A stretch of DNA of 47,956 bases from an uncultured Lachnospiraceae bacterium (GTDB lineage Bacteria > Bacillota > Clostridia > Lachnospirales > Lachnospiraceae). The stretch lies in the NCBI GenBank assembly GCA_910584695.1, contig CAJUBR010000012.1:1-47956 (forward strand), in the 5' to 3' direction. Within the stretch, counting starts at the first letter, position 1; each line of letters starts with the position of its first letter. A program made the translations under genes and the position numbers. The notes under the pieces were generated by a model that made no database searches, had not been told where the DNA came from, and worked only from the letters and a program-made list of their open reading frames with translations. This document shows, piece after piece, positions 1-9,037 of this stretch.

Positions 1-42
1 CTGTATCAGGACGAAAAGGGCACCATTCGCTATACCACCTAA
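1..42 (+). CDS. 3' tail of an unidentified gene (window edge)
   Basis: Frame 1 is open from the first base and ends in TAA at 40-42, giving 13 residues ending GTIRYTT. It could be the C-terminus of a gene that starts before the window. It is too short to identify and may be chance. Confidence 0.25.
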   Translation: MYQDEKGTIRYTT

Positions 43-489
43 TACGCTGTACTCCGCAAATATACATAACCGATACAACAATGCTGGAATCCCTGCTCTA
101 CCGTACGTTCTGTCCCCTGCTTTCATACATGGTTTCTGTAACGGGAAACAACCGTTGAAGCCTACTAAATTTTCTGATATACTGTCTCAACTAAAAAACA
201 ATACAATACATCAAAACCGTTCAGTCCAAAACTCAGGAGTGATATTCCCATCCTTCCTACTCCAATCTGTCTTTCACCATCACAGATTCGCTTGTTCCAA
301 AAGCCAAAACCCCGCTGCTATTGAAACTGTTTCAAAAAGAAGGTACTGTCTCCGTCAAAGTCTTTTACAACTACGTCTTTTATAGCATTTCCTGTGTTTT
401 TTGTCAATAGGGCGGTACAAGCTCTGTGTCTGATTTAGTTCTCTTTCATAAATGAATAAACATGGGCTGTAATCTGTCTTACTCCTGCT
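43..489. other. Gene-poor stretch with a protein-like fragment
   Basis: No gene with a start and ribosome binding site is visible here. Plus-strand positions 243-410 form an open frame of about 55 codons with a natural-looking composition (it contains SFTITDSLVPKAKTPLLL) and end in TAG, but there is no start codon or Shine-Dalgarno sequence and a stop lies immediately upstream. It may be the remnant of a decayed gene. The rest shows no clear hairpin or promoter. Confidence 0.3.
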
Positions 490-3150
490 TTATATCCCTA
501 ACTGTTTTTTCTCATTTCTCTCATAGAAATACTCGGCAGCAAACTGTGTTTTCGTCACATTAAAATCTTCCTCCAGCGGATAGATAAAATACGAATTATC
601 CTGTGTTGACAATACAAAACACTGACCCTTTCCCCGGTAATTATACTCTGTATGAATAGAGGTCAAGGCGGCTGTCTTAAAAGACAGCGTCTTTTCCTTC
701 CGGTCCTCATAATCTATAAATGTGAGTTGAAACCCCTTTTCATCATGATAAATATACCCCTTCCCACAGTCGATAAAATTCCTTGCATTGGGAAGTGCTT
801 CAACCCGCACCTCCATATCCAGCAGATAATTCCCCGCATGAATCTCCTGTTCCACCATGCCTCTCTGCCACTCATACCAATCCGGAATATAAGTCTCTGT
901 ACCTGTCTCCTCCTCTATCAGGGTTCCGTATTCATCCATTGTCCAGCTTTTTCCACAACAGATACAGTATATTTTGTTTTTTTCTGACTGCATACTGTAT
1001 TCCTTGTTACAGGAACGGCATTGATACAGCGGCATATGCAGTCCTTCTGCCCGTTTTTCATAAGTTATCTTCATCCTGTTCTCCCGCTGCCATTGATACT
1101 CATCATAAAATAGCAGCCCGGAAATTTTGGCATAGATATCCTGCACCGTCATGTTTTCAATCTCTTCCACTGTCAGTGCATAAGTCATATCCGTATGTAA
1201 TCTGGCTTCCCGCCTTTTTGTCAGATTCCAGATAGGGGATTGCAGATAGTTTCCCTTCATATTAAGAGTTATTACGGGTACTTTTAAGAACTTTACCAGC
1301 TTGGCAACCGATATCGGAAGTTTTGAGGATGTTCCCACATTGGCATACCTCGCTTCCGGGTACAAAACCAATATGCCTTTCCGGTCTAATACTCTTTTTA
1401 TATTTTTAATTAATAACATGTCATCCACAAATTTTCTTGTTCCAAGACATCCCGCCTGCCGGTAGATCCATTCTCCAAAATACTCAAAACCCTCTAACTC
1501 CGATATATAATTTGCCCTGTGGGGAAACAGTGCCAGCGGTGTCACATAAAAGTCCGTAAAGGAATGGTGTGTTCCCAGCACCAGAAAGGGCGGCTTGATC
1601 CCCCGTTTATCCGATTTTACGATTTTTAATCTGGCTGGAAGGGTGATCAGAAAGCAGCCGAGCCATATAACCGGCATTGCAATAAGATTCTGCCTCGGCG
1701 GTTCTTTTTTCCTGTCAAAAGGCTTTGTGTCCGGGTTCACGGAAGCATCTTTTCTTATATATCTCCTGATATTGGGAATCTTACACAACAGGTAATATAA
1801 CAGTCCGGTTCCCACCAGTGAGCATCCCGTCGGTGTAAACCGAAAAAAAAATGCACTGTGAATCTCTCCCGTCACAGGATTATATATCAACAACGATATG
1901 ACAATTCCTGCCACAAGACAAAGCAGCCCTATTAAGTTAAATCCTCCCGTATACCGGTAATAATTATGACCTTTTATCTCATAAGCACTATAAAAATCCA
2001 GCTTCTGTTTTCTCACAAAAAAGAAATCTACAAAAAGAAGTGCTGCAAGGGGTGCATACACACAGGCACTGATTGTTAAAAATGCCCCGAAATACTCCAC
2101 AATCTTTCCCCATACACAAAGTAAGCCTACATAGATTCCCAGTACCAAAACCAGAATCCGGTAATCTGCTTTTTTAAAAGTAGATTTCAGCATCACACCG
2201 TAAATATAAGAACCCACTGCCTGAGTTCCAATATTAGCAAATGCCACTAACAGCAGCGAGGTAAGTCCCAGCACCGGAACAGACAGGGTAGCCATCATAA
2301 CCGTAGGATCGTCTATCATTTTTCCTGTTACATATTCCATCGCAATCGCCATAACTGCTCCCACCACAACAAAAAAGGAGCCTGCCAGACCCTGTCCCAA
2401 TACCCCGGCGTAATATCCGGCTTTTTCACTTTTACAAAGTCTTGGTATCTCTGCCATACCTCCCACAAGAGTAATGACAAAAGCGAAGTTTGCCTCAATT
2501 GACAGGATATATGGAATGATTGAATCCGAATATGGCATATTTTTCGGGGTATAATCCCATATCGCCTGAACTGGTACAGAAGTAAAACCTACTATTACCA
2601 CAATCACTCCTACCAAAAGCAATGCCGGAACCAGTATTCTGGTGGTCCAGGTAATTGTCTTTACCCCCCTATACGCAATGAAGGTTCCTATTATGACACA
2701 GCAAAGTGCCAAAATGAGATGACTTCCTGCCGGAAGTTTTATGTGGAACAATGCTGCCAGAGAATTCATTGAAGACGCGAACAAATCACAGCAAACGGCA
2801 TACCACGGAAAATTAATCAAAATGATTACAATCGTCATAACTTTGACACCTTTTGTTCCGAATACACCTCTAAGCCATATCCATATATCAATTCCGTACC
2901 GAACGGATAGGATAACCGGAAGCTGATAGATCATAAGCATTAAAATCGCACCAAAAAATGCACCAATCAACAGCTGCTTAAATCCCACCAGAGTCGCCAG
3001 ATAAGAACCCTGTGTATAACTCCATGTAGCAATACAATACCCGGACAATACCAAAAGTGCGTCAACAAAACCATAAGTTCTTTCTTTTCCGGTAACCGGA
3101 AGAATGCCTAAATATGCTTCTCTTTCCATTTCCTCATTTGTGCTTTTCAT
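490..3150 (-). CDS. NCS1-type permease fused to PlsC-like acyltransferase and zinc ribbon
   Basis: An 886-residue protein. Residues about 20-460 are a twelve-segment transporter resembling the cytosine/purine NCS1 family (it begins with a conserved GFVDALLVLSGYCIATWS stretch). After a short charged linker comes another membrane-associated segment, then a PlsC-type acyltransferase domain with the HX4D catalytic motif (HHSFTD) and a LYPEAR motif, the second block of these enzymes. A four-cysteine zinc ribbon (CRSC...CICC) and a C-terminal beta-rich domain follow. Seen: one uninterrupted frame. Start: the frame extends 23 codons further upstream, but the ATG at 3150 has GAGGGG seven bases before it. 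Known: NCS1 permeases and lysophosphatidate acyltransferases are normally separate proteins. Inferred: import or sensing of a substrate coupled to lipid acylation, or a chance operon fusion that persisted. It lies downstream of ddh and a small membrane protein on the same strand. Confidence 0.85.
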   Translation of the reverse strand: MKSTNEEMEREAYLGILPVTGKERTYGFVDALLVLSGYCIATWSYTQGSYLATLVGFKQLLIGAFFGAILMLMIYQLPVILSVRYGIDIWIWLRGVFGTKGVKVMTIVIILINFPWYAVCCDLFASSMNSLAALFHIKLPAGSHLILALCCVIIGTFIAYRGVKTITWTTRILVPALLLVGVIVVIVGFTSVPVQAIWDYTPKNMPYSDSIIPYILSIEANFAFVITLVGGMAEIPRLCKSEKAGYYAGVLGQGLAGSFFVVVGAVMAIAMEYVTGKMIDDPTVMMATLSVPVLGLTSLLLVAFANIGTQAVGSYIYGVMLKSTFKKADYRILVLVLGIYVGLLCVWGKIVEYFGAFLTISACVYAPLAALLFVDFFFVRKQKLDFYSAYEIKGHNYYRYTGGFNLIGLLCLVAGIVISLLIYNPVTGEIHSAFFFRFTPTGCSLVGTGLLYYLLCKIPNIRRYIRKDASVNPDTKPFDRKKEPPRQNLIAMPVIWLGCFLITLPARLKIVKSDKRGIKPPFLVLGTHHSFTDFYVTPLALFPHRANYISELEGFEYFGEWIYRQAGCLGTRKFVDDMLLIKNIKRVLDRKGILVLYPEARYANVGTSSKLPISVAKLVKFLKVPVITLNMKGNYLQSPIWNLTKRREARLHTDMTYALTVEEIENMTVQDIYAKISGLLFYDEYQWQRENRMKITYEKRAEGLHMPLYQCRSCNKEYSMQSEKNKIYCICCGKSWTMDEYGTLIEEETGTETYIPDWYEWQRGMVEQEIHAGNYLLDMEVRVEALPNARNFIDCGKGYIYHDEKGFQLTFIDYEDRKEKTLSFKTAALTSIHTEYNYRGKGQCFVLSTQDNSYFIYPLEEDFNVTKTQFAAEYFYERNEKKQLGI

Positions 3151-3258
3151 AAACAAACCCCTCATCTTTGGTAACTGTTTTTGCAATTCAAAAGTAACTG
3201 CAGCAAAACCTTGCGGCATTCATCAAATAGCCATGCCGTCATGGTTATCTTCCTATTG

Positions 3259-3441
3259 CTATGCGGGAATAAATGCACCTGCTATTATCGCACATAAACA
3301 GAGCACAATAATAATCCCTGCAACAATGTAGTCCCTTTTGGTCATTTCTTTTATTGTTGCAGAGTTTTCCTTGATATTTGTAATTCTATGCACAAGTTCC
3401 ATATCCCACTGGTTTCCCAGCCTCTTCTCCTGTTTTTCCAT
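3259..3441 (-). CDS. Small single-span membrane protein
   Basis: A 60-residue protein with a charged, soluble N-terminal half and one C-terminal transmembrane helix (about residues 40-58, ending AGAFIPA). GGAGGG stands seven bases before the ATG, so translation is likely. It lies 33 bp after ddh and about 110 bp before the permease-acyltransferase gene on the same strand, which suggests one transcript. No family is recognised. It could be a small accessory subunit of the permease, but nothing in its sequence proves that. Confidence 0.65.
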   Translation of the reverse strand: MEKQEKRLGNQWDMELVHRITNIKENSATIKEMTKRDYIVAGIIIVLCLCAIIAGAFIPA

Positions 3442-3474
3442 TTTATTCCCTCCACCGCAGTTTCTTATTAAAAC

Positions 3475-4461
3475 CTATAATAATGTCTTCCTAAGCTCTT
3501 CCCCACTTGCTGTACTTAGGTACGCCGGTGCAATATCAAATACCGTTTTACAGCCTGTCTGTCCTTCCTTTGAAAGCTTATATGCTGCTCTCGCATAGGC
3601 TGCAATAACACAGGCTGTAAATTCCGGATTGGAATCTAATTTTAAGCTGTATTCAATCACATGGCTGTTCTCCTCCTGCCACCCGGTTTTCCCTGAACGA
3701 ATCACAAATCCGCCATGCGGAATTCCGCTGTGATTTTTTATCAGTTCCTCTTCACTGACAAAATGAACTGTCGTATCGTAATCTGCGAAATAATTTGGCA
3801 TATTCTTTATTTCATTCTCTATTTCTGCTGCATCAGCACCTTCTTCCAAAACAACAAAACACTCTCTTATATGCTTCTGTCTTGTTGTAAGCTCAGGGTT
3901 TTCCCCTGCACGAACCGACTCCAATGCACGTTCTACCGGAATCGTATACTGCTTTGCATTTTTAACCCCGGCAATCCGGCGAAGTGCGTCAGAATGTCCC
4001 TGACTGACGCCCTTCCCCCAAAAAGTGTAATCCCTGCCCTTCGGCAGAATTGCATTTGCATACATTCTGTTTAACGAAAACATCCCCGGGTCCCAGCCTA
4101 CAGAGATAATACCGATCTTACCGCTTTCTTTTGCTGCCTTATCCACATGTTCAAAATGTTCCGGAATTCTCGCATGCGTGTCAAAGCTGTCTACAACGTT
4201 GAACCATTTCACATATTCCGGCGTCTGTTCCGGCAGGTCCGTTGCACTCCCTCCGCAGAGAATCATAACATCTATTTTATCCTTCCAGTTGCAAACCTCG
4301 GAAACAGAACATACCGGAACATCCTTTGTCAAAATAGAAACATCTGCCGGATTTCTTCTGGTAAATACCGCTGCCAGTTCCATATCCGCATTCTGCCGAA
4401 TGGCACATTCAATACCCCTTCCAAGATTTCCATAACCCAGAATACCAATTCTTATACGCAT
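3475..4461 (-). CDS. ddh: meso-Diaminopimelate D-dehydrogenase
   Basis: A 328-residue NADPH enzyme that aminates tetrahydrodipicolinate directly to meso-diaminopimelate, supplying lysine and peptidoglycan crosslinks. The N-terminus has the Rossmann glycine motif (GILGYGNLGRGIE). The middle carries the family hallmark VGWDPGMFSLNRMYANAILP and the dimerisation region follows. Length equals that of known Ddh proteins (about 320-330). GGAG precedes the ATG. A near-consensus sigma-A promoter lies at 4501-4529. In bacteria with this enzyme it can bypass the succinylase or aminotransferase routes. It heads a probable transcript with the small membrane protein and the fusion permease. Confidence 0.95.
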   Translation of the reverse strand: MRIRIGILGYGNLGRGIECAIRQNADMELAAVFTRRNPADVSILTKDVPVCSVSEVCNWKDKIDVMILCGGSATDLPEQTPEYVKWFNVVDSFDTHARIPEHFEHVDKAAKESGKIGIISVGWDPGMFSLNRMYANAILPKGRDYTFWGKGVSQGHSDALRRIAGVKNAKQYTIPVERALESVRAGENPELTTRQKHIRECFVVLEEGADAAEIENEIKNMPNYFADYDTTVHFVSEEELIKNHSGIPHGGFVIRSGKTGWQEENSHVIEYSLKLDSNPEFTACVIAAYARAAYKLSKEGQTGCKTVFDIAPAYLSTASGEELRKTLL

Positions 4462-4500
4462 CCTCTCGTCTCCTTTTTCGTATATTTTATTGATATATCT

Positions 4501-4529
4501 ATTATAAGCACTTTGATTTGCAACTGCAA
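4501..4529 (-). promoter_or_regulatory. Sigma-A promoter of ddh
   Basis: On the minus strand TTGCAG, 17 bp, TATAAT. This is a near-perfect housekeeping promoter, about 40 bp before the ddh start codon. Confidence 0.75.
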
Positions 4530-4582
4530 GTAAAAAGACTCCTTACTCCTCGTAACTATTCAGCTTTCGGCTTCATAGTTAT

Positions 4583-4607
4583 GGACTTTGCAACAAGTGC
4601 AAAGTCC
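4583..4607 (-). terminator. Hairpin after the Bce-type permease gene
   Basis: Perfect 10-bp arms (GGACTTTGCA and TGCAAAGTCC) around a 5-base loop, 11 bp beyond the stop codon of the permease. No clear uridine tract follows, so it may be a weak terminator or an RNA-stabilising 3' hairpin. Confidence 0.5.
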
Positions 4608-4617
4608 TGAACTGTAA

Positions 4618-6690
4618 CTACTCCTCTTTTATGATATTCTTACTTCCGGTGTAGGTAGCCAAAAAATAGCCTCCATAAATCACGATCAAAAATGCTGCCG
4701 TTGCAATCACGGATGGAAACATTTCTTTTGGATGTACCTGAACAGAAATTATTTTTAATGCAAATTGTATTCCAAATATAGAATGGATAACTGCAAGTAT
4801 TAACGGCACAATAAAGAAGATTGCAATCTGTTTAAACAAAGACTGATTAATCATGCTTTCATCCGCACCGATTTTACGAAGTACCGTATATCTTTGTCTG
4901 TTGTCTGAATTTTCTGTTAGCTCCTTTAATGCCAAAATTGCCGAACTTGCAATCAGGAAAACCACACCCAGATAAATAGCGATAAAGGTTACTACGGTTG
5001 CGATTCCCTTACTGCTTTCATAAATAGCAATCTTTGTCATTCCGTCTAACGAAATTCCCTGCTCTAAAATCTGATCCATAAAGTCCTTTGAATCCTCACT
5101 GTAATTGGTGAACATCCCCTCGATTTTTTCTTTTTCCTCTTCCGTATCTGCATTATAATTAGCAATCAGCAAATGCTTTTCTTTCATATCCTCTGTTAAT
5201 TCACAGCTGTCTGGTACCAGGATAATCCCTGGGTTTATATGGCTGCCTGACATCAGCAAATATCCCGACTGGCATTCCGTATATTTGCTGCTGTATTCCT
5301 TACCCCCAATCGTAATTTGGGTATGAAGTGCAAGTGCTTTATCCCTTAAATCCTTTCGGCTTTGAAAGTCACAAAGCATGATATATTCATTGTCTTTCAA
5401 TTCATACTGTTTAATCCCGTATACTTTGGCAACCTGATTATAATCAGACACCTTTACAATTTCTTCACATGTATCATATGGAATAAGTGGAAATAATGCC
5501 TTCACTTCATCATATGCATTGCCTAACGTATCCTTCCACGTCAGTTCACTGGTTGCATAGGTCTCAACCTCCACGATATCCTTTAATACATTCATATCAA
5601 AGCCTGCATTTTTTAATGTATCACTGATTTTCAATCTGGAGTCCTCTATCTGTACCTTTGTATAATCACCATTCTTCGGAAGATTCGCAGTTTTATATAA
5701 ATTAAGATCCACCGGTGTCATTTCTTCCAAATCCTTTGTCATCACATTATTCAGGGATAACGCTGAAGACAATACCGATATGGTCATAAAAAGCAAAAGG
5801 CAGATAACCGTCATGCTGACAACCGTTGTATTAATCTTATTATGAATCTGCCTTAGCACAAACAGATTCGTTCCTTTTAGGTACATGCTCTTTCTGGACT
5901 GTGCCAGCTTTAAAATAAATCCGGAAAGCGACCAGAAAATCAAAAATGTGGATATCACACCCAGCAAAATAGGAAACGCTATTTTATCAAATGTTTTTAA
6001 TGTATCAATGCCGCCTGTAACCTTATAATAAGCATACCCCAGCATACTGACCGCGGTTAAAAATACTACCACGCAAAGCATAGGATTTTTCATTTTCACT
6101 TTCTCATTTTTACGGATAGCAGTCAGCAAATCAATCAATTTATACTTAGAAATTGCAACAACATTAAACAGCATCACCGCAAAATACATAACACCAAAAT
6201 ACAAACAGGTTTTTAAAGCTGCTGCCTTTGAAAATACAAATTCGTATTTACTCATATCCGCAGAAAACAGCTTCGCCACTAAAATAGACATGAGCTGCGA
6301 GCCAAAGACTCCGGCTAACATTCCGATTACCAGAGAAAACAGCCCGATAAAGACAGTCTCAAATAACAGGATTCTTGAAATCTGCCCTTTTCCCATTCCA
6401 AGGGTCATATAAAGTCCAAATTCCCGTTTTCTCCGTTTTATCAAAAAATTATTTGCGTACACAATTAAGAAGCCCAATACTACTGCCACAAACACAGATA
6501 CCATAGCTAACAAATCTACCAGCAGTTCCACAATCATTTTGGTAGAGCTGTTCATCTCCAGCATCGCTTCCTGACTGTCTAAAGAGTTAAACATATAAAA
6601 AATACAGACACCCAAAATTAAGGTTAAAAAATATATCGTATAATCCTTTATACTCTTTCTAATATTTTTTACAGATAGCTTAAATAACAT
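4618..6690 (-). CDS. BceB-type ABC transporter permease (FtsX family)
   Basis: A 690-residue membrane protein with the topology of BceB/VraG-type permeases: one N-terminal helix, three helices, a further helix pair, then a large extracytoplasmic domain (roughly residues 310-560) and three C-terminal helices with an FtsX-like signature (ITLGMGKGQISR-like loop, LTENSDNRQRYTVLRKIGAD). These transporters remove or sense cell-wall-directed antimicrobial peptides such as bacitracin and lantibiotics. It overlaps its ATPase gene by 11 bp, implying translational coupling. Bce transporters usually sit next to their histidine kinase/regulator pair. Here the nearest such pair lies about 8 kb away beyond an island, in the same orientation. 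Substrate unknown. Confidence 0.9.
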   Translation of the reverse strand: MLFKLSVKNIRKSIKDYTIYFLTLILGVCIFYMFNSLDSQEAMLEMNSSTKMIVELLVDLLAMVSVFVAVVLGFLIVYANNFLIKRRKREFGLYMTLGMGKGQISRILLFETVFIGLFSLVIGMLAGVFGSQLMSILVAKLFSADMSKYEFVFSKAAALKTCLYFGVMYFAVMLFNVVAISKYKLIDLLTAIRKNEKVKMKNPMLCVVVFLTAVSMLGYAYYKVTGGIDTLKTFDKIAFPILLGVISTFLIFWSLSGFILKLAQSRKSMYLKGTNLFVLRQIHNKINTTVVSMTVICLLLFMTISVLSSALSLNNVMTKDLEEMTPVDLNLYKTANLPKNGDYTKVQIEDSRLKISDTLKNAGFDMNVLKDIVEVETYATSELTWKDTLGNAYDEVKALFPLIPYDTCEEIVKVSDYNQVAKVYGIKQYELKDNEYIMLCDFQSRKDLRDKALALHTQITIGGKEYSSKYTECQSGYLLMSGSHINPGIILVPDSCELTEDMKEKHLLIANYNADTEEEKEKIEGMFTNYSEDSKDFMDQILEQGISLDGMTKIAIYESSKGIATVVTFIAIYLGVVFLIASSAILALKELTENSDNRQRYTVLRKIGADESMINQSLFKQIAIFFIVPLILAVIHSIFGIQFALKIISVQVHPKEMFPSVIATAAFLIVIYGGYFLATYTGSKNIIKEE

Positions 6691-7447
6691 CGCTTAACTC
6701 ACCTCCAAGAAGGGTAACCACCTCAATGATTTTTTCAAAAAATTGCTTTCTGGTATCACTTCCCTTAAACAATTCATTAAAAATCATTCCATCCTTAATA
6801 AATAAAATCCGTTCTGCATAGCTTGCTGTAAAAGCATCATGCGTCACCATCAAAATCGTTGCACCCATTTTCTGATTCAGGGTTTCAAAGCTTTCCAAAA
6901 GCTGCCTTGCAGACTTAGAATCTAATGCCCCGGTGGGTTCATCTGCCAGTACCAGTTTGGGATTTGTAATAATTGCTCTTGCAGATGCGATTCTCTGTTT
7001 CTGTCCGCCGGATACCTGATATGGATATTTGTTAAGAATATCTACAATTTCCAGTTTGGAAGCGATTTCTTTTACCCTCTGGTCAATTTCATCCGGCTTT
7101 ACTTTCTGGATGGTAAGTGCCAATGCAATGTTTTCATAAGCAGTCAGCGTATCTAACAGGTTAAAATCCTGAAAAATAAAACCAAGCTCTTCTCTCCGAA
7201 ACTTATTTAGATGATTTCCCTTCAACTTTGTGATATCCTCATCATTAATCATAATGTGTCCTGCCGTCACCCTGTCAATGGTGGAAATACAATTTAACAG
7301 TGTTGTCTTTCCACTTCCGCTTGCACCCATAATTCCGACAAACTCACCCTCATCCACATCAAAGCTGATATTATCAATCGCTTTTGTCAGATTAGACTTA
7401 TTGCCATAATATTTTTCGATTTGTTTTACTTCCAGTAAATGCTTCAT
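6680..7447 (-). CDS. BceA-type ABC transporter ATPase
   Basis: A 255-residue ATP-binding subunit. Walker A GASGSGKTT, Q-loop FIFQDFNLLDTL, signature VSGGQKQR, Walker B LVLADEPTGALD and switch histidine MVTHDAF are all present, as in the MacB/BceA class that partners FtsX-type permeases. The frame extends upstream, but the ATG at 7447 has AAAGGA about nine bases before it and gives the usual N-terminus (LLEVKQIEKYYG). The esterase-like gene ends 46 bp upstream and the permease overlaps the 3' end, so the three form one transcript. Confidence 0.92.
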   Translation of the reverse strand: MKHLLEVKQIEKYYGNKSNLTKAIDNISFDVDEGEFVGIMGASGSGKTTLLNCISTIDRVTAGHIMINDEDITKLKGNHLNKFRREELGFIFQDFNLLDTLTAYENIALALTIQKVKPDEIDQRVKEIASKLEIVDILNKYPYQVSGGQKQRIASARAIITNPKLVLADEPTGALDSKSARQLLESFETLNQKMGATILMVTHDAFTASYAERILFIKDGMIFNELFKGSDTRKQFFEKIIEVVTLLGGELSDVI

Positions 7448-7493
7448 TTTTGTATTATTTCCTTTCTTCATCAATATTTTTAGACATTTTATA

Positions 7494-8792
7494 CTACTTT
7501 TCAATCGTCTCTATTGGATTTGCGGAATAAACAAATATCATTCCATCATAGAGCTTTGCCGGAGCCTCAGAAATCCTGTGAGAAGAATTCAGGAACTCCA
7601 TTAAAAAGCTATATCCTTCTCCCAAACTTCCCATGGACATTTTGGAATGTATCATGGAATAGAGCTTTGAATTGCTGTCAATCTGTTTAAAATCCAAATA
7701 GTACATCTGGCTGTCCATAAATTTTGCCTGTGCCGCTAAAGGATCTGCTGAGCAAAAGCTGTAATTTCCTCTTCCGCTATTATTGGCAATGTTATCTGTT
7801 GTATTAAAATAATCCGTTCCGATTGCCAGATAGCGGTCTCCATATTTTTGATTTAGATTATCACCCATAGAGGTATAATATCCATTCGCTTTCGCTATAT
7901 GTCCATTATGTCCGGCTATCATGATTCTGGCATTTTCTTTTTCCTGCTCATGCTCCAAAATCCACATAACATTCTGTGCCATTAATTCATCACGCTTATT
8001 ATTATAGGAACCATATTCATTCAAGTCGATAGAAAACAAATCAACACAGTACAAAATATTATCGACACAATGAAGGGCTAATTCATATTCCTCCTGATCT
8101 GAATTTTCTATATACTTTTCTCTGCTGTTCTCCAATTCTGCTTTCACAGTTTTCAACATCTCAACGGCATTCTGCGTTGACTCATCCGATAGTGTGATAT
8201 CTTCTTCCAGCAGCACATTTAATGTATCTGTTTCATTAAAATCATGGACCGCCTTTGTTTTATCCAAATACCCTTTTATATATTCCACATCTGTTCGTGG
8301 ATTTTGCAGATCAAAACCGTAAAACGATAACTTTTCACCATCAGGTACATTGTCGTTATATTCTCGCATCCATGTAACCAGATCAATCATCTGCTGTGTC
8401 TGATAAATGGTAAAGGACAGATTATTTACAGCATTTTCTGCGGTGCCATCACCACCATGAATATACTCATTTACAACAACACCCTCTCCAAAATCCGTTT
8501 CTAATGCAAAAGATTTCACCTCATATTTTTCTACCAGTTCTTTGAGAACAGAAAGCTTTAATTCCTGGAATTCTTTATTCCCATGTGCCGCCTCTCCAAG
8601 TGCTATGATTTGGGCGGAGTCCGGTATTGTGAGCTGTTCTACGGTTTGGGCGTAATCCTCGACCTCTTCTATTCTTTTTGCCGCAACCCATGCTTTGAAA
8701 TTCAACAGGATCCAGCCACCAAGTAATTCTACCAGAAAAATGATGAATATTGCTATTATTATAATTTTTACTGTTTTCTTTTTGGGATTCAT
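7494..8792 (-). CDS. Membrane-anchored erythromycin-esterase-like protein
   Basis: A 432-residue protein with an N-terminal transmembrane anchor (residues about 8-30) and an extracytoplasmic domain of the erythromycin esterase/succinoglycan family (PF05139). Motifs: ALGEAAHGN with the conserved Glu and His, FALETDFGEG, FYGFDLQN and IAGHNGHIAK. Known: Ere enzymes open macrolide lactones, but most family members have no tested substrate. GGAGAG precedes the ATG at good spacing. It leads an operon with the Bce-type transporter, so a role in resistance to a cell-envelope-active compound is a reasonable inference. True macrolide resistance is not shown. The N-terminal anchor is unusual against cytoplasmic EreA/EreB. 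Confidence 0.85.
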   Translation of the reverse strand: MNPKKKTVKIIIIAIFIIFLVELLGGWILLNFKAWVAAKRIEEVEDYAQTVEQLTIPDSAQIIALGEAAHGNKEFQELKLSVLKELVEKYEVKSFALETDFGEGVVVNEYIHGGDGTAENAVNNLSFTIYQTQQMIDLVTWMREYNDNVPDGEKLSFYGFDLQNPRTDVEYIKGYLDKTKAVHDFNETDTLNVLLEEDITLSDESTQNAVEMLKTVKAELENSREKYIENSDQEEYELALHCVDNILYCVDLFSIDLNEYGSYNNKRDELMAQNVMWILEHEQEKENARIMIAGHNGHIAKANGYYTSMGDNLNQKYGDRYLAIGTDYFNTTDNIANNSGRGNYSFCSADPLAAQAKFMDSQMYYLDFKQIDSNSKLYSMIHSKMSMGSLGEGYSFLMEFLNSSHRISEAPAKLYDGMIFVYSANPIETIEK

Positions 8793-8905
8793 ATTTCACT
8801 TCTCTCCTTATACAAATTTTTTTATGCCTATGTAACTCGCAGCAAATTACTTTATTTGTATAATAGACATGTTTTTCTTTACCTGCCATCGATGTAACTT
8901 ACGAT

Positions 8906-8927
8906 AACCTTACGATTTCGTAAGGTT
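8906..8927. promoter_or_regulatory. Perfect palindrome upstream of the esterase-ABC operon
   Basis: AACCTTACGA, TT, TCGTAAGGTT: two 10-bp arms with a 2-bp centre, 114 bp before the esterase start. A further TTACGA lies at 8899-8904, in direct repeat with the first arm at an 11-bp step. There is no T tract on either side, so an operator is more likely than a terminator. Confidence 0.5.
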
Positions 8928-8954
8928 GAAGGGTATACGTTTTCAGAAGCTTTC

Positions 8955-9037
8955 ATAATTTGCATTATGAGAAGTTCCATGACGGGACGGTGAAATGTAT
9001 TGAGGATGAGATACCGTTTGAAGTGCCGGAGGGGTGG
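8955..9037 (+). repeat. Left arm of 83-bp inverted repeat (hsdS)
   Basis: 83 bp matching 10205-10287 in reverse complement with only two mismatches. It encodes the conserved hsdS segment running from HYEKFHDGTVK to PEGW. Such long inverted repeats are substrates for recombination that swaps specificity halves. Confidence 0.9.

Noticed and set aside
155..385. 76-codon plus-strand open frame
   Set aside because: No ribosome binding site, biased composition and overlap with a more protein-like fragment in another frame.
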